This document shows positions 55,994 to 64,000 of a stretch of 64,000 bases of DNA, one piece after another. Within the stretch, counting starts at the first letter, position 1; each line of letters opens with the position of its first letter. Below the pieces are notes generated by a model, which worked only from the letters and a program-made list of their open reading frames with translations, made no database searches and had not been told where the DNA came from. The DNA comes from Saussurea involucrata (Eukaryota > Streptophyta > Magnoliopsida > Asterales > Asteraceae): assembly GCA_033807775.1 (NCBI GenBank), contig CM066312.1, positions 28,245,696 through 28,309,695 of the forward strand. The letters are read 5' to 3'. The translations under genes and the position numbers were made by a program.

Positions 55994-57226
55994 AGTCTCG
56001 GACATCTTGTCCGAATAGTTTTGGCGTCCGGATAATTATGATGTCCGGTAACTTCTGATGTTCCGGATACTTCTGGGTTTCCGGTAACTAAGAGTTTTTG
56101 GTAACTTTTGGCAGGGGATGATTTATTAATCGAAATCTAATCCTAGTAGCATGAATATACTTATAAATTGATTATGGAAATGTTATGATTTGATATATGA
56201 GTTGTTTTGATACAACGCACGTATGCTAGGAAGTGTAATGGATCCATAGGCACTAGCATTATAATTGATAAATGTGAAATGGGCAAGGGATGATTGCTAT
56301 TCCCATTATGTTTGATAAATGTGGAATGGGTAAGGGATGATTGTTATTCCCGTTTATATTTGAAAACGTGGAATAGACAAGGTAAATTGTAATTCCCGTT
56401 GACATGAAATGAGGAATAGGCATGAGTTAATTGTAATTCCCATTTCGTATTGTGACGTGAAATGAGGAATAGGCATGAGTTAATTGTAATTCCCATTTCG
56501 TATTGTGACGTGAAATCTTGGAATAGGCATAACTTAATCGTAATTCCTGATTTCTATGGGAAGATAAGAGATTGGCATGAGTTAATTGTAATCTCTACTT
56601 CCACTCCAAGAAATAGGCATGAGTAAATTGTAATTTCTTGGATATGAGAATTAATCTGGAATCCGTGGTGATTCGTAGTAGGCTCTCGAACACGATGCTA
56701 TGACTTACTTAGTGTTTGTCATATTCATGGAATCGGGTATATTCCCGTCATCGAAAGATGTAAGTGTACGGTAAGAAAGATGACAAACCAGGTTTATATA
56801 TATGCTTTGTTTACCAATGGTTTTCAAAGTTATAAAGTTTTAATTTAAAAACTGGATGTTCTTACTAGGCAAGCCTAATCGTTTCAAATTAAATTTTCTT
56901 ACCAGGTACTAGCTCGGGGAAGTTGTGAAAGGGATGAGTGACGAGTGGTAGCGGAATCCAACTTTTGGTGATGTAATGGAGAAGTTAGCGTATACGAAGA
57001 TGTTTTGATGAATTGCCTAAACAACCAGTATAATCTAATCTTAGTGTTAAGGATTAGATTAGCAGGCTATTTTGTTAGTTCAAATTGTATATGTGAACTT
57101 TCATAGCTAATTCTCCATTTATGAATAGAAGTTTGGATGATATTGTGGTTAACTCTAATAAATTTCAAGGTTTAAATTGGTTGTGGTGTTTAGGGCATTT
57201 CAGTGTTAAACCTTAGGTGGGCTACA
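55994..57226 (+). repeat. Old Ty3 LTR, copy 2, third piece to probable end
   Basis: Rest of the LTR: end of the TCCGGTA array, a hairpin array (56278-56641), exon-2-like segment with donor-like ACCAG|GTTTAT at 56792, hairpin TAGGC/GCCTA (56866-56877) overlapping CTAAT, and acceptor TTACCAG ending 56905. The end is placed at GGGCTACA (57226) by analogy with ...TTACA and is uncertain. Confidence 0.65.
56278..56641 (+). repeat. Eight tandem covarying hairpins in the old Ty3 LTR
   Basis: Hairpins at 56278-56307, 56323-56350, 56365-56400, 56406-56446, 56459-56499, 56512-56554, 56559-56602 and 56606-56641. Most share a loop close to AGGCATGAGTTAATTGTA, while stems differ but stay complementary: AATGGG/CCCATT, AACG-GGAAT/ATTCC-CGTT, GAAATG/CATTTC, GAAATC/GATTTC, AGAGATT/AATCTCT, CCAAGAAAT/ATTTCTTGG. 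Confidence 0.85.
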
Positions 57227-58115
57227 CTCGTCTTGAACTCTTTCGTGTAGGAAGCTGTGGCAGTTGTGTAGGCTTTATTGAATCCACAAACCTCTGATAT
57301 GACCTTCTATCCCAAGTCAATGATTTGCTCGCGGGTGATGTAGTCTGTGGGTTTAAGAGGAATGAGCTGATTTGCTGTTATTTGTTGAACTTGCTTTATA
57401 TCCTTCCTTAAATCTTATGTGGTAATAGAGGATGAAGGTTTATCAGCTTGTTTCTTACTCATAATCTCTGTAAATAATTTCTCTGATTGGAGTTTTGTGG
57501 TTAAAGAGGTGATGGCTTGTTGTACTTCTGTGGGCAGGATAGGTGAAGTGGAGCTCTGAGAAATATGAGTTTTTTGCTATTCGACCTTGGTGGTGGTTGC
57601 TTTTACCTCTATAGAAATATAATCTATCTTTGTTTGCATGGAGGATAGAAGGTTATTGGTGGATTCAGTGGATGATTTCACCAAGATTTTCAACTAGGTG
57701 AATGAGTTAGTCATAGAGGTGACAAAGGCTTGAACTCATCCTTTGCACATATGAACCAGAGGTAACCTCTGGGGGAACACATCTTGCCCCAGAGTCTACT
57801 CATGTTCCTGGAGTGCCCACCATAGACACTGTATTTTGGTTGAGGTCTGTGGGACTTTCCTTCTATCCTCGTGAAGAGTCATCCTTGGATGGCTATGTCA
57901 CTCTGAGGGTTCTGCCAATATCTTACTTTTGAGCCAATCCAGAGTTGGACTATAAGGGAATATTGATTAGACTTAGAGGTTTGTCTAGAACCTCTTCGTC
58001 ATCGTGCTCTCTAGATCCCTCTAAAGGATCTTTGGGCCCTATGTCGTGTTGTGGAGAGGCAACAGATACCTCTATGCATGGTAGTAGCATATCCTTGGGC
58101 GATGAGATACTTATG
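57227..58115 (-). pseudogene. Decayed antisense ORF, C-terminal part
   Basis: Minus-strand reading gives protein-like text across several frames with stops. The open part 57950-58144 includes SISSPKDMLLPCIEVSV and an acidic segment GSREHDDEEVLD; further left a helical, Ser/Thr-rich stretch (MTNSFT, SSMQTKIDYISIEVKATTTK) looks like a coiled coil. I do not recognise the family. It joins 60903-61720 across LINE F. It could be an extra ORF of a retroelement, as antisense or env-like extra ORFs are known in some plant LTR elements; that is inference. Confidence 0.45.
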
Positions 58116-60902
58116 TTTTTTTTGGAAGGAATTACTCCACGCAATATATTAAAAAAATAAAGGAAACAAACAGTCTAGGCACCCGCCAAATACAAAACCA
58201 AGCACACCTTGTTAACATCACCAAGCCAAGCAACAAGAAGCCAGAAAAAACAAAGGGAAATCGTAGCAAGGCGCATACAAAACAGAATAATACAAATAAA
58301 ACTCCAAGCACAATTCACCCCCCAACAGCATCGATCAAGTGGTGTCTTCATTCCGAGCAATCAACATGCGTCTGGTACCACACCTCCAAGTCATTCGCAA
58401 CAGAACAACTGCCTTTATGTCTTTGATCAAGTCAGAACTGATCTTTTTTGCATGGTAAAGAGTCTTTTATTCCTCTCCTGCCAAATAAAGTAAACCGAAG
58501 CAGCAAGGGCAAGTTTATGCAAAAGACTTCCCAATGTCGCGGGTCGAGTCGATAAATACAGCATAATATCCGTCCACACCTCCGGGAAGCCGTGCAGCTC
58601 TACCTCCCGTTTAATCCCCCTCCAAACATCCAATGAGAATCTGCATAAAAAAGAGGTGATTATGGGAGTCCACCCCCACCCCACACAAGGAACAAACCAA
58701 ATTAGGCGGATCATGATTCCAAATGAGAATCCTATCCTGAGTTGGTAACCTCCGGTGACAAGCCAGCCATAAACAAAACGAGTGTTTAGGGATATTCCCC
58801 CTAAACCACACCTTCTTAGCCCACGGGACCGAGATCGACGCCCCTAACAATGTAGCAAAGCCCTCACGAACTGAATAGTCGGTCGGTGCGTTATTTAAAC
58901 CCCGCCATCTCACATTATCCGCCACCCCCGAACGCAGTACAGGCCACCTCGCCGTAGAAAGGTGGGACGCACGACTCACCCAAAGCGGTGGCCAGACACC
59001 CTCCAAAGCCACAATAAGATCACGGACAGTCGAAAAGGGCGACAACCCTTGATCACGAACTACCCGATACGTAATATCCGAGGATAGAATGCCTCCCGGT
59101 AACCATTGGTCCTCCACCGCCATCACCAATAGTGACCATAAAGAATCGCCGAAGATATGGTCGCAAATCCAATAACTTCTGTAAAAGCAACGACTATGAT
59201 TGTCTTTTGCGTACAATCCAAAACGGTGTATCCCTGAACCTATGCAAGTAAATCCAGCGGATCCAAAGCGATCTCCTCTTTCGTAAAATATCCCAAACAC
59301 GGGACGCTAGGATAGCCCTATTCCATGTTGCCAACTTTTTAATGCCCAAACCACCACCCGAGACCGGTAAACAAACCACATCCCATGCCAAGCGACATCT
59401 ACCTATCGAGTTATCCCCTTGCGACCAGAGAAAGTCACGAAAGAGACCCTCTAAGGTATGAATGACACCCGAAGAGAGCAAGAAAACGAACATCCAATAA
59501 AGTTGCATGGATTGCAACACCGACTTTATCAACTGCAATCGACCAACAAACGAAAGGAATTTTGACTTCCAGTTAGAGATGCGATCACGTACCTTAGCTA
59601 TTAAAACACCATAATCTGTCGCTTTCAATGAAATGGGAGACAATAGGACCCCCAAATAGCGAATAGGGAAAACTCCCGAACAGAACGGTAAACACGCCCT
59701 AATAGCTGTACGCACTGCATCCGAAACATTACCAAAGAATATCTCGCTTTTTTCAAGGCTAGGAGCAAGTCCCGACTTGGCATGAGAGGAATGAGCGTCT
59801 TTTTTCAGCCAAGAAACGAAGTGTCCATCAGTTGGTGTCTGAAATTCAACGTGTGGTCGACTTTCGGCTGATGGGGGGTAGATCGAGATTGGTTTCGGGA
59901 TGGTAAGATTGCAGCCTATGGATTTGAAGTTTTCGAAGGAAGTTTTTGCCCGTTGGGTGGCGTTGGCTTTTGCTTGGTCATTTGCCAATTTATTTGTCAT
60001 GTGGCTTGTTTCTTCTTCTCTTTGCTACTTTTGGCTTGTTGTTTTGTGGTATCTGTTTGGTTGTCACTGTGGGTTGTGGTTAGATTGGTTCTCCTCCGTG
60101 GTTAGGGTTTGTCCTTTCCTTTGGTTGGAGTTCCTGTTTGGGAGGGAGTCCCTCGCCATTTAGGTGTATTTTTTTCTTTTCTGTTTTATATATTGCCAGG
60201 AGTGCCGCCTCCTTTCCAAAAAAAGTGCCTACTTGGCTTCAAAAATTTGAAGGGCACGTTTAAGCACCTCCACCGACTCCACATCCCCCCGAGTGAACAC
60301 AAACAAGACATCTGCAACGCAAAGATGAGTGACACGCAAGTCATCATCGCAACCCGCATGGTACCCAAAAGAGGCAGCTTCCTCAATACAATTCCGAAAA
60401 ATCATCGAAAAACCCTCCATTACCAACGTGAACAGGTAAGGTGACAACGGATCACCTTGGCGAATACCACGTCCTCCCTTGAAAAACCCCACTGAATCAC
60501 CGTTAACCGCAATAGAGAAAGAAGTCGTGGAAAGCATCTCTTTAACCCATTTAATCAAAGCCGGATGGAAACCAAAGTTTTCCATCATACCAAGCAAGTA
60601 AGACCAATCAACTGTATCGTAAGCTTTGCGAATATCGATCTTAAATGCACACCGCGGCGGGCCAACATCTCTTTGGTACCCAGAAACTAGCTCGTGCGCC
60701 ATTAGAATATTATCCGATATCCTCCTTCCCGGGATAAATGCAGATTGGTTCGGGCTTACCAAATAATCCAGCGAATTTTTCATACGTTCCACAATTACCT
60801 TTCTTATACACTTATATAAAAGGGTACAACAAGAGATAGGCCGAAAGTCGGTCACACGAGAGGCATTCGGAACTTTTGGAATTAGACAAATCAAGGTGTA
60901 GA
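58116..60902 (-). mobile_element. LINE F, 5'-truncated LINE containing LINE G
   Basis: Minus-strand LINE from inside RT (LICLIPKVPNASRVTDFRPIS, 60906) to a T run at 58116-58123. Includes QSAFIPGRRISDN, FKIDIRKAYDTVDW, RQGDPLSPYLFTLVME, then LINE G (59782-60230), then SGLAPSLEKSEIFFGNV, FRYLGV-type (IRYLGVLLSP), KSKFLSFVGRLQLIKSVL, and zinc ribbon CSLCGVGVDSHNHLFF. Frame breaks lie near 59200-59290 and 58620-58710. I find no clear target duplication. Confidence 0.87.
59782..60230 (+). mobile_element. LINE G, short 3' LINE fragment inside LINE F
   Basis: About 450 bases of LINE 3' end on the plus strand, ending GCCAGGAGTGCCGCCTCC and a 7-A tail (60218-60224) plus GTGCCT. ACTTGGC flanks it (59775-59781 and 60231-60237). 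Removing it and one duplication restores the LINE F frame through FEAKSGLAPS. Confidence 0.88.
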
Positions 60903-61725
60903 TCAATTGTCAATGACTACATCCTTTTGAGAGGATGTAACCAGAGGTGTGGCTACCCGGCTAAATAATGGAGCAGAGGAGGAAAAAGGTTCCTCTGTCC
61001 GGCTGGTTAGGGATAGGTTCGAGGTGTGCACCTCTTGTTCAATACCTTCTGCTGCTAGACCCACTAAGTAAGGAGTGTGGGTTGCACTGGGAGGGAGCTT
61101 GGGATATGTGACAGAGGCATCTTTTCCCATAACTATCTCTGCCTTCGTTTCTTTTCCAAATACCTCTTCGACTTCGGTATATCTAAACTTTTCTTCTTCG
61201 GCATCGAAGTCGAAATCAGTGTCAGAATCACCCTCTGTGATCAATGGTTATCGACCATCTCCAAGGTATCGCATGTCCCATTTAGATGTATCTAAAAAAG
61301 CTACCTCCAATTTCCAGGAAATTTTCGAAAGAAGTGGCAGGTTTGTTGCTCTGTGGTTCTTCAGGAATTAGTTCCTGAGGTTCTGTGGGCGGTGTAGGTT
61401 GACGCTCTTCAGGAATTAGGTTCTGAGGTCTGTGGGTTGGATGAAGGTTTGTTCGGCTTCCCCAGGGATGGTTTGCAGAGGTGTGGTAGGTTTATTCTTA
61501 CATTTCTTCTTCTTATTGGGCTTGGGGGCATCCTCTATGGGGTTTGGTTCTTGGGTTTTTTTCATTTCCTTTTCTTCTCTTTCCTTGGTCTGGAGGGTTC
61601 TACAGATTGAGGAAGGGTGGTTGAGGTTTTGTGTTGGTGGGGTGGTCTTCTTCTATGGTTCTGTGCTATTGGTTACTTGCAGAGGTTCCTTCCTTTGGTT
61701 TCCTTAACTTTTCTAGGGCTCTTAG
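60903..61725 (-). pseudogene. Decayed antisense ORF, N-terminal part
   Basis: The clean frame 60903-61244 is acidic then Ser/Pro-rich (EGDSDTDFDFDAEEEKF, PPSATHTPYL, SSSAPLFSRVATPLV). Upstream, in shifted frames, come a Lys-rich patch (PNKKKKCKNKP at about 61490-61520) that could be a nuclear localisation signal, and Pro-rich repeats of the type EPQELIPEE (about 61365-61420). No catalytic motif is seen. It lies antisense to, and just upstream of, the copia-2 LTR. Confidence 0.45.
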
Positions 61726-61980
61726 TGTCTGTAAGGTCTCATAAGTCAGTTGAATAGAAGTTCAGGGACTGTTTCTGACATTTCATGTAACTATCCCTTA
61801 TGGGATATAAATACCTATGTTTGTTTAGAATTTGAGTTAATGATCAGATTAGCTATTCTAATTACCTTTGTACGGCTACACAAGTTCATACCTTTTCTGC
61901 ATTAATCAAAGTGAGATTTATGACTGCTTGAATGCAATTGTGTTGATTTAATGTATTGCACTTGATATCTGGGATCCACA
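61726..61980 (+). repeat. Probable 5' LTR of copia-2
   Basis: The end (GGGATCCACA, 61980) is fixed by the primer site. The start is tentatively TGTCTGTAAG (61726); with TATAAATA at about 61807. If the true start lies further left, part of the antisense ORF region would be in the LTR. Confidence 0.5.
61805..61812 (+). promoter_or_regulatory. TATA box of copia-2 LTR
   Basis: GATATAAATAC, a strong TATA-like site about 170 bases before the LTR end. Confidence 0.55.
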
Positions 61981-61982
61981 AT

Positions 61983-61994
61983 TGGTATCAGAGC
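61983..61994 (+). promoter_or_regulatory. Copia-2 primer-binding site (tRNA-iMet)
   Basis: TGGTATCAGAGC two bases after the LTR end. Confidence 0.93.
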
Positions 61995-63005
61995 AGAAAG
62001 ACGAAAGATCCAAAGGTAAGTTTCTCAATCTTGAGTCATTCCAGTTTTCTTTGTCGACTTTTTGAAAAAGTTCAATCTAGAGTTTTTGATTTTTGTGTTA
62101 AAAGCAAAATTGGTGTTAAAGAAGTTGTTCATATTATGTTTCTAGAGTTTTGGTTAACTCTTGGATCACTTTGGTAAGCTTTTTGATCATCAATTTTAAG
62201 TTTTTGCAATTCTGGGCTATTAAGACATTGTTCTTTAAAAATTCTTAGTTTTTGCTTAAAAAGTGGGTTTAGTATTGGCTAGTTGTTTATGCTCTTTTAG
62301 TTGTTTGTGTGGTATTAGAATTGGTTACAGAGGGTTTCTCGAAGCAATCAAGTCCAAATCGTGGGGTTTTGCACTTCCAGGTATGTTCTTTTTCACGTCT
62401 GAGTTTGAATACGGGACTTGAAATTTTTAAGTCCCGGTTTCCTAGTTTCCCGCAATATCATACCGGATCCCGTATTCCTACCGGGCCAGTTCTTGCCTCC
62501 CGGGATTCATACCATGATTTGAAATATACCGGAACTCATTCTGGTACCTCATCCGGTTCCGGATTAACACCCGTTCCAGGAGCGATTCCGGCGCTTACCG
62601 GGTTCCTGTTTCCATCCGGTTCCAGATCATTACCGATACCGGTTCCGTGTTCAGGTTACCCCGGTTTCACTCTGGGTTCCGGACCAAGTGCCGATTCTAA
62701 TCCGGTTCCGGACTTATCCCGGTTCCGGATCTCCTCTGTTCTGGGAGTTTGCTTCTGTGTTATTTATTCTATTATTTATTCTCTTATTTTTATCAGTTCC
62801 ATTTCTTTCCTTATCCTTCTGCGATTACTTCATCTATACTCTTTTAAGTTATTCATAGTTGCCCACTTGAGCTTTGGAATACCTTTTTTTTAGGAAAAGC
62901 TTTGGAACACCTTAGTTCACTCTCTCCCTTAGGATTTTGCGCTAGATCACTCGTTTTACCTTTGGATCACTAAAATCGTCTTACGATCACTCAAATGACC
63001 GAATA
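61995..63005 (+). other. Copia-2 leader with CCGG-rich stretch
   Basis: One kilobase of leader before gag. From about 62395 to 62735 it is dense in CCGG, CCGGT and TCCGG words (for example ATACCGG, TTCCGG, ACCGGTT), reminiscent of the CCGGT arrays in Ty3 LTRs though irregular. An open frame at 62309-62893 overlaps this; its composition looks repeat-driven and I do not call it a gene. Confidence 0.6.
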
Positions 63006-64000
63006 ATGAACACTCTAGACGCGCTAGCGATAGGATCTTACCTCAAACCTCCGATCCTTTACCGAGGAGAGTATAACCTATGGAAAGACCGCTTCATGTG
63101 CTTTATCGAGTCGAAGCCACTCTACGATGAGATCCTGCGATCGTTGACCCACGGACCAGTTCCTACTCCAATGATGGATGTCCAAGAGCAAGAAGGTGAA
63201 CCTCCAGCTCAACGAATAGTCAAACCGTATGACAAGCTAACTCCTGAAGAAAGGAGAAAAGTGGATGGAGATAGACTGGCTAAGACATACCTCATCTACA
63301 GCCTTCCGAATAACATCTACTACAGTATTGATAGTCAGAAAGGCACGGCTAAAGGAATGTGGAATCAGTTGGCAAAAATCATGCAAGGTAGTCGAGAGGG
63401 GAATCAGATGAAGGTTACCAACAACCTTACTCGATATGAAGCTTTCAAGGTCAGAAGAGGGGAATCATTGACAGAGACTTACGAAAGATTCTGCACGCTC
63501 ATTAACGATCTTCAGAAAAACATCTTTAAGACAAACATGGAGAACAACATCAAGTTCATAAACAACCTTCAGCCTGAATAGAAGGGATTTGTCTTCCATG
63601 TTCGTCACAATCATTCTTTAGAGAATGTTCCGCTGCATGAACTCTACGAGATGCTGTTACAAGATGCAGATGATGTTCGTGAACTCATGGGAGATCAGAA
63701 GTCTAGTGAAAAGATCAAAGAGGACCCTCTTGCTCTCATCTCTTACAAAAAGGACAAACATGCCCAACGAAGCTCTTATCGAGAAAAAGCTCATAGTGAG
63801 ACTGAGCATGAGGATGAAGAAGCTGAAAGTGACTCTGACCCCGAACTTGATGGAATCAAGAAAGTTGTTGCCCTACTCACTAGAGAGTACGCAAGGAAGA
63901 AATTCTTCAAGAAACCATCCAACAACAACCAACGTTACTCCACCAATACGAAGCACCGAGACTACAGAGACAAATATGAAGGGAAGATGAAGACAGATGA
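63006..64000 (+). pseudogene. Copia-2 gag (interrupted by one stop, runs off the window)
   Basis: Copia-type gag starting at ATG 63006 (MNTLDALAIGSYLKPPIL). Seen: YNLWKDRFMCFIESKP (substrate-like W motif of copia gag), LIYSLPNNIYYSIDS, MWNQLAKIMQG, VRRGESLTETYERFCTLINDL. A TAG at 63579-63581 (probably Trp TGG to TAG) follows LQPE; after it the same frame continues to the window end with FVFHVRHNHSLENVPLHELYEMLL, an acidic stretch (ETEHEDEEAESDSDPEL) and basic RKKFFKK. A zinc knuckle would be expected next, outside the window. It differs strongly from the first copia gag, so it is another lineage. Confidence 0.87.

Noticed and set aside
62309..62893. 194-codon frame in the copia-2 leader
   Set aside because: Composition follows the CCGG-rich stretch and a hydrophobic T-rich tail; no motif and placed between primer site and gag.

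Overview
This is a plant nuclear (eudicot) intergenic window made almost entirely of nested retrotransposons. I find no host gene, tRNA, rRNA or CRISPR array. The plant assignment rests on Ty3/gypsy chromoviruses with a C-terminal chromodomain and TGTAA...TTACA LTRs (Tekay/Del-like), Ty1/copia elements with an initiator-tRNA-Met primer site, and L1-like LINEs whose ORF1 has a DUF4283-type domain plus CCHC knuckle and whose ORF2 ends in a zinc ribbon (zf-RVT). An Asteraceae source is a guess only.

Layout. The base layer is a decayed Ty3/gypsy chromovirus present as two tandem copies. Copy 1: pol 1-1272, 3' LTR start 1315, LTR remainder 37316-39094. Copy 2: pol 40649-42779, LTR remainder 48572-57226. 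A minus-strand LINE sits in the LTR of both copies (LINE A 1349-37315, LINE B 42838-48571), as does a 923-bp truncated LINE D. LINE C (48926-about 54650) is only in copy 2; truncated LINE E (39095-40648) lies between the copies. LINE A alone received two Ty3 elements: Ty3-1 (2053-24718, TSD tgtgg) and Ty3-3 (28566-35997, TSD tttcc). LINE B keeps both empty target sites. The 3' LTR of Ty3-1 was hit by a Ty1/copia element (9171-22203, minus strand, TSD tgagg) and by a solo LTR (22971-24634, TSD acatg). The copia was hit by a gag-only Ty3-2 (13545-18559, TSD tatac). This gives five levels of nesting, each boundary fixed by target-site duplications. The right end (57227-64000) holds a decayed antisense ORF split by LINE F (itself carrying LINE G), then the LTR, primer site and gag of a second copia element running off the window.

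How it works together. Ty3-1 carries gag-protease-RT-RNase H-integrase-chromodomain but is broken by frameshifts and a stop. Ty3-2 and Ty3-3 are non-autonomous and keep only gag, ending at the same stop position. Copia pol is split by Ty3-2. All LINEs are broken.

Most interesting signal. The Ty3 LTR families, although different in sequence, share a cryptic leader architecture: splice donor, intron 1 filled with hairpins or short-motif arrays, a short exon of about 58-73 nt, intron 2 ending in a hairpin whose 3' arm overlaps a CTAAC-like branch site, and in the leader a third donor/acceptor pair ending two bases before the gag ATG. The hairpins show compensatory changes between families and between tandem units, best seen in eight hairpins at 56278-56641. 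I read this as a structured, probably spliced LTR leader; it is an inference from sequence only.
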